Assembly: GCA_003024175.1 (NCBI GenBank)
Contig: MDYQ01000100.1
Coordinates: 124,001-188,000, forward strand
DNA length: 64,000 nucleotides
DNA from: Planoprotostelium fungivorum
Lineage: Eukaryota > Evosea > Variosea > Cavosteliida > Cavosteliaceae
Direction: 5' to 3'
Position 1 is the stretch's first letter, and every line of letters starts with the position of its first letter. Below are positions 35,848 to 47,287 of this stretch, in pieces. The position numbers and the translations under genes were made by a program. The notes under the pieces are model-generated. The model saw only the letters and a program-made list of their open reading frames with translations, was not told the DNA's origin and did no database searches.

Positions 35848-38800
35848 TTAAGGTAGGTCTACACCGGAGGTGTGGACGATCTCGATGGTATCGATAGACA
35901 TCTGGATCTCAATCTGCTGCCTCAAGATGGCGTTCAACCACTGCTCACGTTCAATTTGATTTTCAACTCACACTCACCATGTGCATCTCTTCTAAAGATT
36001 TGGCCTGCAGAATGGCCGATCCTTCACTGGACTTCACCTCGAAAGACCTTCCACTGTCATCGTTACCGTACTCGGACATCGTGCAACCGTAAAGCGCCAG
36101 CTTATCGATGGGTGCTCCAGTCTGCGACGATCATCAGCGGTCGTCCTCCATCACGATGATGATGATGGGACGGATGAGATCATCGTCACCCTTCTGCCTC
36201 TGTCGTCCGATTTATAAAAGAAGAGGACACCTCCCCTGAGCGTGAGATAACGATCTTTCCACCCGAACATCTTCTTGTGCCGTAAGACACCCTCTCTCGT
36301 CTGCAACGTTTATCAACAGATGGATCTCTATCTAATGATTCACCTCGAAGCGGTGGCCTCTCGTTGCCTTCTCTTGTTCTTCTCTCTCCCTCTTCATCTG
36401 TTGCATCAAAGACACATTGCTCAAGACTATTGTAGTGAGTATCATAGAAATGTGACCGAATAGAACTAACCTTCGATCCAGCGGAACATGTCTTCCGTGG
36501 TGTGAGTACGTACGGAGTACGTACCTCCGTTCGTGACGATGGTGAACTCGTTGTACCTATTCATCCGTTTACATCTAAAAATAGATCATCTGTCTCAGTC
36601 ACCTGCTGTGCATATCCGGTTGTACCTCGTCGATCACCTCGAAAGACAAAGTACCTGTCGACACGATCAAAACGTCGTCGACGAAATTTCCGCAAAATCT
36701 CCTCACCCGTCGGTCTCTCTCTGCCTCCTGATGGCTGTGACTTCCAGTAGAGAAGGTTGTCATCAGTCAGGCATGCGTAACGCTTCTTCCACCTCGCCAG
36801 TAGACCTTGCTCTTCTCTCAACAGAATCCATCCTTCTACGCTCGTCTCTACACCACCGAAAGACAATTGTTTCTGTGGCTGTGGTGCTCTCTGCTTCCAT
36901 TCAGATGTCAACGCAGATAGAGGAATAATAGTGAAAGATTATTTCTTGAACAAGGATGAGAGAACTCTTACTTCAGAGGAAGAGAAGAGATTGAACCGTG
37001 GCTTTTCCTCTGGTTTCTCGTGTGCCCTTCTCTCTTCTTCCTTCTTCTCTTCTTCTCTCTTCTTCGCCTCTCTCTTCTTCTCCTCTTCCTTCTTCTTCTC
37101 TTCTTCTCTCTTCTTCACTTCCTCTCTCTTCTCTTCTTCTCTCCTCTTTGCTTCTTCTCTCTTCTCCTCTTCTTTCTTCTTCTCGTATGCCAACCTCTTC
37201 TTCTCTTCTTCTCTCTTCTCTTCTTCTTCTTGTCTCCTCTTCTGCTCTTCCCTCTTCTTCTTCTCTTCCTCTCTCTTCCTCTCTTCTTCTTCCACTCTCT
37301 TCTTCTCCTCTTCTCTCTGTTTCTTCGTCTCTTCTTCTCTCTTCTTCTCTTCTTCCTTCTTCTTCTTCTCTTCTTCTCGCTTGGACGCCTCTGCCTCTGC
37401 CCTTCTCACCTTCGCTTCTTCTTCTTCTCTCTTCTTCTCTTCTTCCTTGTGTCTCTCGTATGCTCTCTTCTTCTCTTCTTCTCTCTTCTTCTCTTCCTCT
37501 TTCTTTCTCTCCTCTTCGTCTGCCACCCTCTTCTTCTCCTCTTCTCTTTGTTTCACTTCTTCCTCTGCTCTCTTCTTCTCCTTCTCCTTCTTCACTTCTT
37601 CTTCTCTTCTCACGGCCTCGATTCTCTTCTCTTCTTCGATCTTCTTTCTCTCCTCCTCTACTCTCTTCTTGCTCTCTTCTTCTGTTCTCTTCTTCTCTTC
37701 CTCTGCCTTCTTGTTCTCTTCTTCTGTTCTCTTCTTCTCTTCTTCTGTTCTCTTCTTCTCTTCTGTTCTCTTCTTCTCTTCTTCTGCTTTCTTCTTCTTC
37801 TCTTCTTCTACCTTACCACTCTCGCCCTGTACAATCTCAGTCATCATCAAAATTTCATCGAAATCTCACGGCTTCTGTGACGGGCACCATGGCAGAGCCA
37901 CATTTCTTACAATATTTACCACCCGTCACTACAATCTTACAGGGAATGCATTGTAGTTGACGATTCAGCGTACTCGTACGCAGACGTTCTGTGGCAGGAG
38001 ATAATACTGTCTGTCGAATGGTTTGAGATGTTTCGATCGAAATCGACTCACTGTCTTGCGAGCGGCTTCTTCTTTCATCTTCGCTTCAGCCTCCTCCTTC
38101 GCCTTCTTCTCTGCCTCCGCTTTCTCCTTCTTCTGTGCCTCTTCCTTCGCCTTCTTCTCTGCCTCCGCTTTCTCCTTCTTCTGTGCCTCTTCCTTAGCCT
38201 TCGCTTCCGCCTCAGCTCTCGTCCTCTCTATTTCTTCCTTCGCCTTCTTCTCCGCCTCTGCCTTTGCTTTACTCTCCGCTTCTGCCTTTGTTCTACTCTC
38301 CGCCTCTGCTTTAGCCTTCTCTTCTGCTTGTGCCTTCGCCTTCTTCTCTGCTTCTTCTCTCGCCCTCTTCTCAGCTTCTTCTTTCGCCTTCCTCTCTGTC
38401 TCTTCTTTCGCCTTCTTATCAGCCTCTGCCTTCACCTTCTTATCAGCCTCTGCCTTCGCCTTCTTCTCTGTTTCTTCCTTTGCCTTCTTTTCTGCTTCTT
38501 CTCTTGCCTTCTTCTCGGCTTCAGCCTTTGCTCTCTTCTCTGCCTCTTCCTTTGCTCTCTTCTCGGCTTCTTCCTTCGCCTTCTTATCAGCCTCTTCCTT
38601 TGCTCTCTTCTCAGCTTCTTCTTTCGCCTTCTTCTCTGCTTCTTCCCTGGCGTTCTTCTCCGCCTCTTCTTTCAATTTCTTCTCAAGCTCCTGTACCACG
38701 TTAATCCTCTCTCTTCTCACGCATTCTCGTTGTAGTGTGACAGATCACAATGTACATCCCATCACCTGTGCAGCCTTGGCATCTTTAGCAGCCGTATCAC

Positions 38801-40440
38801 TCTGTCGTCTGTCAGAAATTTCCTGATTTTTCATCGATTTTTCCCACCTTCTCTCCCAGAAAGCTCCCAGAAGGTGAACTCGGCCCTACTATCATCAGCA
38901 ACCCAAAACAATAAATCCAAATAAAATCATCCCACCTTTTTCGACGAAGAAGCTGCCAGGTTGCGATGCCGTTCCTTCATCTCTCAGTCTCCTTCTCTTG
39001 TCGACAAACTCACCCTTATGCTTGACGATCGTCGGTCGACGTTTCTTAGCTCCAGCCGGTCGATTTTTCGTCAGGGAGACTAATCTGGATTCACCAGCGT
39101 GAAGTTCTGAACAGGATTGACAGAACGGTTGATTATCTATCAGGACACTGTCCGTCTTCGAATTAAGAGGACGATCGCAAGTGTGACACGTGAAGCAGCT
39201 GGGAGGAGTGAGGGGTGGGGTACGTAACGTACTTACGCCTTGTGATATTCTTTGTGGATGATACTGAGCTCGACGGTGTCGTTACCCAAAGGTAGATTAC
39301 ACTTTGAACAATTGGCTGCCTTCTCCTGAGATGGAGGTGAGGACGATCTCATCATGATCTCATCATTATGATGTGATCAAGGTCATGATCTCATCAAGAT
39401 GATCATGTCAGAGGTGATGATGGTGTCGCGAATATAAGAATGACGCCATCGTCTTCGACGTCATGATGCCGGAAAAACATCGGATCAATCACCTCTCGAA
39501 TCGATTGCTTCTTGACGAGCGTCGACTGAAGGTTCGCTCTCACTTTCATCTGATTCTCCAACATCCTCTTGGCCGCCTCCGCTTTATCTGATAGAGAAGG
39601 GCTGGAAAAAATGACGCCGGGAACGGGATTCGAAACGAGGTCACTCACCTCATGACCTTGGCTGGGGGAGCTGCGGCGGGTGATGGTGCGGCCGCTGCGG
39701 TGGGTGCCGCGCTGATGCTGGCGACACCTCCGCCCTTGTTGTTACCGGCAAATCGATGGTAGTACTGAGACAGGTAGGTGATGACGGAGAACATCTCTGG
39801 TACGGGAACGCACAGCATGTCATCAGCCTCTAATAAGGCGGGGATGCCTGATGGAACCATCGTCAGAGACGATCGCGATCGATGGACGAGAGATGGGATC
39901 GGATGCGGTGATGATGGAGATGGTCGATCTCACCGATACGATCGCCCACGGAAAAGGCCAAGTTGAGATTGTTCTTCGCTTCACTCTTTTTCAACGAATC
40001 GAAATTGAGAGTCGACGGACCTTGAAGACGTGTGAGACGTATGGAATATGAAGTTGAGAGAAGGACTCGATGATGCGACAGAGGTGAAGATGTTCGTGAT
40101 CGATTTTTTTCAGAGGATGATGTCGCTGATCAAAACATGAGGTAATCACCCATGAATTTGTGGATGAGAGCACAGAATGCGAGCCCATCTCTCCAGCTAC
40201 TTGTGAAGTCGGATACCTTGACATCTCGATAACCTACGAAATCGTCAGATGATACACTATGTCAACGAATAAATGAGATCGTTTCAGTTTTCATCCCCCA
40301 TGATGTCTCGTCACAGTAGGTGGTTTCACTTCCGATTCATCGGGAGCGATAATGCCTGATATGCGGCCCGATGATGGATCACCTGCAGTATTGTTCTTGC
40401 ACCATATCAATAGAGCTTCCTTTCCAGTAGCCCTACTCAT
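35848..40440 (-). CDS. CH-LIM-coiled coil-PH-PH cytoskeletal protein
   Basis: Probable actin/membrane scaffold. Domains in order: a calponin-homology domain ([52 protein letters not shown]), an Ala/Pro linker, one LIM zinc domain ([25 protein letters not shown]), a Glu/Lys/Ala coiled coil of imperfect 7-8-residue repeats (about 38700-38060), a C4 zinc-ribbon-like piece ([16 protein letters not shown]), a second KKREEEK coil (about 37830-37000), then two PH domains ([11 protein letters not shown] and [14 protein letters not shown]). The CH type is the MICAL/EHBP-like type 2. The link between LIM, coils and PH rests on splice-compatible frames, so it could be two genes. About 14 introns; one (about 39605-39652) is tRNA-like. 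Confidence 0.72.
37000..38700 (-). repeat. Glu/Lys-rich coiled-coil coding repeats
   Basis: Two blocks of short imperfect codon repeats encode EEAEKKAK (about 38060-38700) and EEEKKREE (about 37000-37830). They produce long spurious open frames on the opposite strand. Confidence 0.85.
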
Positions 40441-40907
40441 TCCACCACGTTCGCTCTCTTCGCACTGAGGTGGATCAGCTGTGTGACACATGACATTCTA
40501 CAAGGCTTCCATTTCCATTTTCACCCGTCTATAAAACTGTGGATGTTAATTCTTATCTATGAATGAGGGACGTTCCCTCCAATAGTGTACTGCGTACAGA
40601 ATGTCTATACCATACGATTGAACTTCAGCGGAAATCAATGTAAGAATATTACTCCTTCCTGCTCGCTACCTTGCAGGTCTCATCCAAGGGCTAACAGTCC
40701 CGTTAGGCAGGCGGAGTAGATCTGTGCTTGAATAGAGGAGGTCATAATGAACGAAGTGGAGCTCGATAGTGGGCAGCTATCAAAAGTCAAATTTTCTACC
40801 AATTTTCATCCTTATTTACGCTTAGCAACAACATCAAACATCACCAAAAGCAGACGCGACTGAGACGTTGTCACAAGAGTCTAGACTCTTGCGGTTCTAC
40901 TGCTGAC
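40441..40907. other. Intergenic divergent promoter region
   Basis: No gene seen. Lies between the starts of the CH/LIM/PH gene (-) and the PP2C gene (+). Confidence 0.4.
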
Positions 40908-43513
40908 ATGAGCACTCTTCGTTGCCTTCAGGAACACGATTCGGAATCCGAGGAATCAGAGGAGGAAAATGAGACATCTCCTGCACCCTCCAAGCCTGAG
41001 AGTTCACAAGCGGGGTTTCATTTCGCCGCGCCTGTAGCTCCACCCAAACATGTAGAGAAGAAAGTGGAGACGGTACCACCGTCTACCATTTCTAAAGAAG
41101 ATGAGAAACCGACGACGAACGATAAGACTCTGCCAGAGGTCAAACCGCCTTTGAAAGTCGAAATACCAACGATTCCTAAACTAAGCCCACCGGCCATTCC
41201 ACTTCAGATATCGCCCACGAGTACTCACGTTCAAAAGAAACAAGCGACAGGCATCAGGGCCTCCTCCAGTAATTTCAACTCCCAACCTCAAGCATCTATC
41301 TTTGGAGGTCTGGGTGAGTGAAGATGGTGTCTGCTTCGAAATGAGACGAGAGGATCGTGCGAGTGTGGCTGATGTTCTTCCAGGTGGAATGAATGCAAGT
41401 TTCGGAGGTCTCTCCGCACAAGGAAGTTTCAGTTTACCCAAAGATGTAAGGAATGGTGGCCTCATTCAGCACGTCAACACACCTGGAAATCACTCGAGTG
41501 GAATACCGTGAGATCATATCACGTGTCACCATCTTTGATTGTTCATCAGACGCGAACATGCGAAGATGGGAAGGAGAACAGGTGGTCTGGGTGCCAGCGT
41601 CAGCGGTTTCGCCCCTCTCAATTCTTCACTCGCACACTCCTCCACTCACACATCATCAAACTCTGCCCTACATGCATCATCTTCATCCTTCAACACGTCA
41701 TCTCATGGTCTTCACGCTTCCTCTCAGGGCCTGGGAGGTGGTTCGCACTCGTTCGGTGGCCTCGCAGGCGGTGGAGCCAGCTTCAGTTTGGGACAGGTGA
41801 AATCTCCCGCCCGATTTTTCCCGCCCATTTTCTCCCGCCAAAACTGACGACGAACAGACGGAACGACCGACGGCCAGCTTCGGTAGCTTGAAAGAAGGAG
41901 GAGGCAGTGGAAACTTTGGTGGCTTGAGAGGCTCAGGCAAATCGATACCCAACAGCCTCAACGACCCCCCCGCTCCCAAATTAGACTTCAATCATATTTT
42001 TGGAAACGAGATCGCCAGGGTCAGGAGGTACGATCTACAACGCTTCATAGAAATGCGACCGTGTGACACGGCGTAGAGATTCCCTTGGGAAGACGTTGGA
42101 TTACGCAGTCAGCTCGACTCTCGGCAAGAGAAAGACGATGGAAGATACGTTTGATGTTCTCATTCGAAAAGGTGGAATCGGTTCGTCCAATCTACAACAC
42201 ACTTGGTTACCTCAACCACCGGCACAGTCTGCGGTGAGTGATGTCGTCTTCTGTCATGACGATGACTCTCATCATCTTCATGAGCGAAAGTATCTCGAGC
42301 GACTCAGATAGAGCTCACGTTGATGAAGTTTATTTGATGAAGCTCTCGTGATGATCATGATGATCATGATGATCGTGAAGATGATGAAACTGATGAAGAG
42401 AAGGTGAGCAACGAGGGACCCGTATCGGGAGAGAAAGCCATCACTCAAATTGAAGAGAAAGCCGAATACGCTTATTTCGCCGTCTACGACGGCCACGGTG
42501 GCACTCAGGCCGCCGATTACGTGGCAAGGTGAGCCGATTCCGACGAAATTTCACCGACATCCCCCATCAGGCATCTACAATCGAGTATCGTAAATCACGC
42601 AGATTTCACAACGGATACGACGAAAGCCATCCGCGAAGGTTTCCTGGAAACCGAGATCGGCTTCGAGAAGGTGAGACGTCGTACGTACCGTACGTACGTA
42701 CTGACCGCTGTCAGCTGAGCGTCGACACGAAGATCCACGGGGGTGTGGGCACTACGGCCTGCGTCGCCATCATATGCGGTCACACACTTCACGTTGCGAA
42801 TGTCGGTGATTCGGCAGCCATCTTGTGCAGGAGGGGTGACCCTCTCTCCCTCACCAACCCACACACGGCGAAAAATCCATCAGAGAAGAAGAGAGTCGAG
42901 GCCGTCGGGGGAGTCATCAAGGTGGGAGGACAACGAGAACGATCGATTTTGATGGATGCAGGACGGAAGATTGGGGCATCCAATTTGGAACGCGTCGCTG
43001 ATCAATCTGGGTGTCACGAGAGCTATCGGTGACTTTTACTTCAAGCAGGACGAGTGGACGGAGGGGAAAGCTTCGGGTGACATTCATCATCCGTGTCTCC
43101 ATGATCACATCTCATCATCTCCTGTTCGTCTCATCATCGATCATCGCATCTTGTCGTCTGATCGTCATGCAGGTCTGAGTGCAGAGCCGGAAATCACGAC
43201 GATCCAGTTGACCACGGACGATTGCTTCTTACTCCTCGCCTCAGACGGTAAGCATCATCATCATCATTATCATCATCACCACCATCGCATGAAGAGTCTG
43301 AACCCAATATCAGGCTTCTGGGATGTCGTGAGCACGCAGCAGGCCATCAATTACATTCTACAGCAGTCTCTCACGCAGAAGGATGGACTGGACAACCTTT
43401 GCAACCAACTGATCGATCTCGCGCTGAAGAAGGCAACGGAAGACAACACGACGGTTCTGCTGATCAAACTGAAAGAGTTGGAGGTTATGACGAAAGGACA
43501 AGATAAACAATGA
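40908..43513 (+). CDS. PP2C-family Ser/Thr protein phosphatase with disordered N-terminus
   Basis: Metal-dependent phosphatase of the PPM family. A long low-complexity N-terminus comprises an acidic SEESEEENE stretch, Pro-rich segments and Gly/Ser/Phe repeats such as SFGGLAGGGASF. The catalytic domain starts at SSTLGKRKTMEDTFDVL. Metal-site motifs: YDGHGG, VANVGDSAAILC, LGVTRAIGD, LLASDG with FWDVVS after an intron, and ATEDNTTVLLI. The domain looks complete. About twelve introns; that at about 42029-42076 carries TCTACAACG and that at about 42672-42713 a GTACGTAC palindrome. The N-terminus probably controls localisation; there is no membrane segment. Confidence 0.93.
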
Positions 43514-43601
43514 TGTCGAAACGTGATTGTAGATGAAGATTGACCCCGTACTGTCGTTCGTGGCGGCTACCAATCGACAAGCGGTTGAGATCAAAAGGAA
43601 G

Positions 43602-43672
43602 TGCATCCGCCGGGAATCGAACCCGGTTCGCCTGCTTGGAAGGCAGACATCATACCATTAGACCACGAATGC
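43602..43672 (-). tRNA. tRNA-Gly (anticodon TCC)
   Basis: 71-nt cloverleaf. Acceptor GCATTCG pairs with CGGATGC (one T-G). The anticodon stem TCTGC/GCAGG closes loop CTTCCAA with anticodon TCC. T arm CCGGG-TTCGATT-CCCGG. TTTT follows about 8 bases downstream. No intron. Confidence 0.95.
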
Positions 43673-43797
43673 TGTGCGGGCTCACCCCAATCTGTTGTAT
43701 CCATCGCAATCGCCCTGATCAATTGAGGCATAAGGGAGACGAGCAATCAGCCTTGTGGTCTCCCCACATAGCGTCTTGGATCACATTGTACACCTGT

Positions 43798-44198
43798 TTA
43801 TTCCTCCTTCTTGTTCAACCGAGGTACCTGCCACCAAGCATCGAAGGCACCAAGAAAGAAGACTGGACCATATGGAAGGTGTCCTTCGAAGATGGGTGCA
43901 TCAGAGTCCACTTTCACCACAGAGAAGAACCCGTAGTTGGAATACTTTGTGCGGCTGAGATTGTATGCGACTGATGTGGCTCCGTAATTGAGCCCGGAAT
44001 TCAGAACATGTGGGAGGAGACTGTAATTGCTTCCATCAAATTTGCCTTTTATCCACTTGTGATAGAAACTAGCTGATGTTGAGTGACGACAATCGTATGA
44101 AGAATGCACCTGTTGAAGTTCTCTTCGTCAGGATTTTGAACGTAAGCGCAGCCAAAAGCGCCTAGAATCATACAGTTTCGTACCAATCGTAGTGTCAT
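43798..44198 (-). CDS. Small protein of unknown function, two exons
   Basis: Starts MTLRLVRNCMILGAFGCAYV at 44198; after a short intron continues ASFYHKWIKGKFDGSNYS to the end DAWWQVPRLNKKEE at 43798. About 120 residues. The basic/hydrophobic N-terminus could be a signal anchor or a mitochondrial presequence. Aromatic-rich, no recognised domain. Confidence 0.55.
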
Positions 44199-44347
44199 GT
44201 CTTGTGATGTGATGTGATGTCACAGCAAAAATACGAATTTATTGTTGTTGACGGAGTTGAAACTCGCGTTGTGAAGAGAATTCATCGTCGTTAAATCATC
44301 AAACATAAACCAAGACAAGATCGAAGAGCGACAACAGCGCCAAGGAG

Positions 44348-44724
44348 ATGGATCTCTATCAACCTCTAACAAGTGACGAAGATCTTCACCTGTCACCCTC
44401 CGAGAAGGAAGCAGTCCTGCGTGAGATCAACCGCCGGTGAGTGTCTTTATCGATATCTTTCAGACACTGATTCGGCTCAGATGGGTTCAAGTCATGTGGG
44501 GGATTGAGCCACTCATATCATCCCTGGGCTGAAACAATTCAGGTCCCAACTAGAGGCAGCCCAAGTGTTCGGAGAGCAGTATATCGGATCGTGGAAGTTT
44601 CGAGCCACACACGTGGAGAGACTTTGCCAAGTACCTCTTTCAGAGGGAGATGAAGAAAACGACGAGGATCTTGACCATCATTTCCTCCTTCTTGTTAGCC
44701 ATCGGCCTCGTCATGTTGGGATGA
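44348..44724 (+). CDS. Possible small single-span membrane protein
   Basis: Exon 1 encodes MDLYQPLTSDEDLHLSPSEK and VLREINRR. Using an acceptor near 44555, the next exon reads FEPHTWRDFAKYLFQRE then a hydrophobic helix ILTIISSFLLAIGLVMLG and stop. The layout resembles the first half of TMEM134/TMEM230-type proteins, but the second helix is absent, so either the 3' end is misread or the protein is truncated. The stop lies less than 100 bases from the decayed secreted-family copy on the other strand. Confidence 0.45.
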
Positions 44725-44810
44725 GAGGTGGAAGTGATGATGCTGATGAGACGGTAGGCTATGCCACAAGCTGTAGCAACGATATACGCGAGAGAGAATG
44801 AAACCACAGC

Positions 44811-45523
44811 CTAGAGGATGGTGAATACAGTCCACAGAGCCATCATGACGAGAGTTGCAGAAGATAGCAGATGCACCACCTGTCATGCCGCCAGTGGCGG
44901 CAGTGATGAGCGGCATGAAGTTCTCTTGCGAAGAGGGGAAGACCACATAGGAGTTGTTTCCGCAGGTGGATCTGGAGAAATTGAATTTCATACTGCCGTC
45001 AATGGAGGAAGTCGTGCAGGTTCCGTTCGATTCGGTTGCATTGCACGGGGAGGTATAGTAGGCGGGGTTGTGATAGGTGATGGTCTGAACTAAGGCACCA
45101 CTGCAAGCTGATGAGCCTTCATAGGAGAGCGACGCTGTGTTATTTACAGTAGGAACCCGAGTGTAAGAGGTGTTGAGGCTACGTAAAGCCGTAGTACCCA
45201 TCCGAGCTGGAAAGAGCGGTGCATTGATTCGGGACGAAAGTGCTATTGGGTTTGACGTAAAAGGCTCCAGTGCACGTGTTGGCGTTGTAAGTCTGCTCTT
45301 GAGCGTTACCGGCCGAGGTGAGGACCACGACAGAGGGTTGAGCGATACCGTTAGGGAAGGACTCGGTCACACAGTAGTTGATGGGAAAGACAAATGCCGC
45401 ATAAAGAAAGGTATCCTGTCCACACGCTGCGGAGGTTGAAGAGCTAATGTAGGCGTTGACCACGAGAGTTTTGCCCAGGACGCAGGTGAGAGCCACTAAG
45501 AGGAGGAGGAGCTGTGCCTTCAT
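44811..45523 (-). pseudogene. Decayed copy of the MKAQLLLLL secreted family
   Basis: Begins with the family signal peptide (MKAQLLLLLVALTCVLGKT) and domain (INYCVTESFPNG, YNANTCTGAF). The frame is lost near the middle, just before TSYTRVPT, and again in the C-terminal hydrophobic tail, where SSATLVMMALWTVFTIL sits in another frame. Full-length relatives at 51607, 59724 and 61720 are single uninterrupted frames, so introns do not explain the breaks: the only candidate in the middle would be about 19 nt. It also lacks the Gly/Ser linker of the others. Confidence 0.7.
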
Positions 45524-46004
45524 GTCTTGCTGTTGGATTGAAAATGAGATGATCGAGGAGGAAGAAGGGTCTCGGGATGTTCACTTTTTCCCTTCTGTAG
45601 ACAACAAGTTGACATACACATCGTTACACTGCAACCCAGCGAAAAATGGTCACGACCCGCCTAATGGTCGTATGCGACAGACGGTCTACATAAAGGTTGT
45701 CATTCGTCCGGCCGAAAGGCACAATTTAAGGAAGAACCACATAGGTCGAACCGTAGCCACCTAGGAGAGGCGCACTACCCTGACCATCGAATAGGCTGGT
45801 GAATTTCGCCCAAGCTAAGCCCAGAATAACACACGATAGATGTCGGAAGGCGATGCGTGATCGATGACTATGCCCGGTTCTAATGAGAACCTCTCGAATG
45901 AATGTACTCTTGTCATCTTTATCAAAGAAAGAAGTTGTTACATTCCCCTCTTGATGTCCGCCTCCGTAAGATCTAATAAAGATTATCCATGGAGAAGACA
46001 CTCT
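45524..46004. other. Intergenic, upstream region of the decayed copy
   Basis: No supported gene. The first 40 bases upstream of the start (GATGATCGAGGAGGAAGAAG) match the equivalent promoter-proximal stretch at about 60520, showing that the duplication included upstream DNA. Confidence 0.45.
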
Positions 46005-46968
46005 CTACCACTCACTTGCTCTCACAAAATTGAGCTGATTCCTGAGACAATCGTAGCTGCCATCGTATACCTTGTCAGACAAGACGAGATAATTCCAAAT
46101 GACGACCACTTGAGCGTAATCCTGATGATCTTGTCAACACCATCATGGAATCATGGATGCATGTGTGACATCATCACCTCTGCATAGCTGGTCTGTGCGT
46201 AACGATCTGGTACGCAAGAGTCTTGAGAGACTGCCGCAGCCCACTCCGAGCTGGCGCTCTTACCCTGATCGAAGCTATGAGCGCTCTCGTGAATCCACAC
46301 ATTGGTGGGAAGATTTGGCTCCCAGAAGACGATGCGATCTCCTCCCGATCCGGCACCTGATTCGCGTGAGAGGTGATTCGAATGGCATCCATTAATGGAC
46401 AACGTCTTCACCTCCTCCTTTTCCACTGGAGGCGGCGGTCAAGCCTTTCACGCGTTGACGAATGGGGATGGGCACCTGAAGAGGTGAGGATGATGGGGAG
46501 ATGCAAATGTGGGTCACCCTGCTGAATGGAAATGCAAGGCCGCCGAGATCGTAGACAGGATTCGATGAGCAGACGCAGAACTGTGAGTCGTGAGAAGAGG
46601 CGACAGGTGATGAGGCATACTCTATACTCTACTCCTTTGTCATCGGGGAAGCTCACACTGTATCCGGACTATGAAGGTCAGAGGTGAAGAGGAGGAGGTG
46701 ACGTACCGCCTGTCCATCGTCGCACGCTTCGAGATTGCATCCGTCGGTATCTGATTGAGCGTATCCAAAGCTCTGAGCGCCTCTGAATTCGTCCGGGTTC
46801 TCAGAGATGCCATCTTCTCTGGGGTTCTTTGTGCTGTCCATTTGGTCAGCAATCCAAACTCTAAGACAAGATTGATCGTCTAATCTAGATCGTCAATCTT
46901 GGGGCTCACTTGGGCTGAGCCAGTGCGGCGACAGCAAGTAAGAGGCAGAGACACGCGATCTTGACCAT
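46005..46968 (-). CDS. Secreted HExxH protein, copy 1
   Basis: About 235 residues in seven or eight exons. Signal peptide MVKIACLCLLLAVAALAQ is followed by AQSFGYAQSDTDGCNLEACD, a Cys-rich FCVCSSNPVYDLGGLAF, VPIPIRQRVKGLTAA, and then TNVWIHESAHSFDQGKSASS, which contains the zinc-metallopeptidase motif HExxH (HESAH). It continues with CVPDRYAQTSYAEVVVIWNY. The HExxH followed by D and a C-terminal Tyr-rich segment recall fungal Con-13-like or deuterolysin-like secreted proteins. Peptidase activity is inferred, and a third metal ligand is not certain. Tandem paralog at 47288. Confidence 0.78.
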
Positions 46969-47287
46969 GTTGCTGTCTGTTGCTCTTGCTTGAAAATATT
47001 GGAAAGGTCGGCTTCTGTTTCTGGACAGTGAATTTACTCCAAACCGAGTAGAACTGCCATTGTTGTACGTTCAAAGTTGTTAAAACCGTCTAGATTTCGT
47101 GCACCTTATCCATATAGAGGAGGGATAAAGTCAATATAGGGGAGAGATGGTATCGCGATCGCGATGATCCTTGATTCATGTACATCTTTATAAATAAGAA
47201 TTGGTGGGAGTCTTTCACATTCCCCTCTTGATGTCGCTCTCTCTGAGATCTGAGGAGGGTCAGACGTTTCGAGCTGAGTCCAATTCT

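Noticed and set aside
36931-37960. Plus-strand frames of about 290-340 residues, rich in Ser/Leu/Phe
   Set aside because: They are antisense to the Glu/Lys coiled-coil codons of the CH/LIM/PH gene; repeats of GAAGAA/AAGAAG open all frames on the other strand.
38023-38826. Plus-strand frame of 267 residues, Ala/Ser/Phe-rich
   Set aside because: Antisense shadow of the EEAEKKAK repeat.
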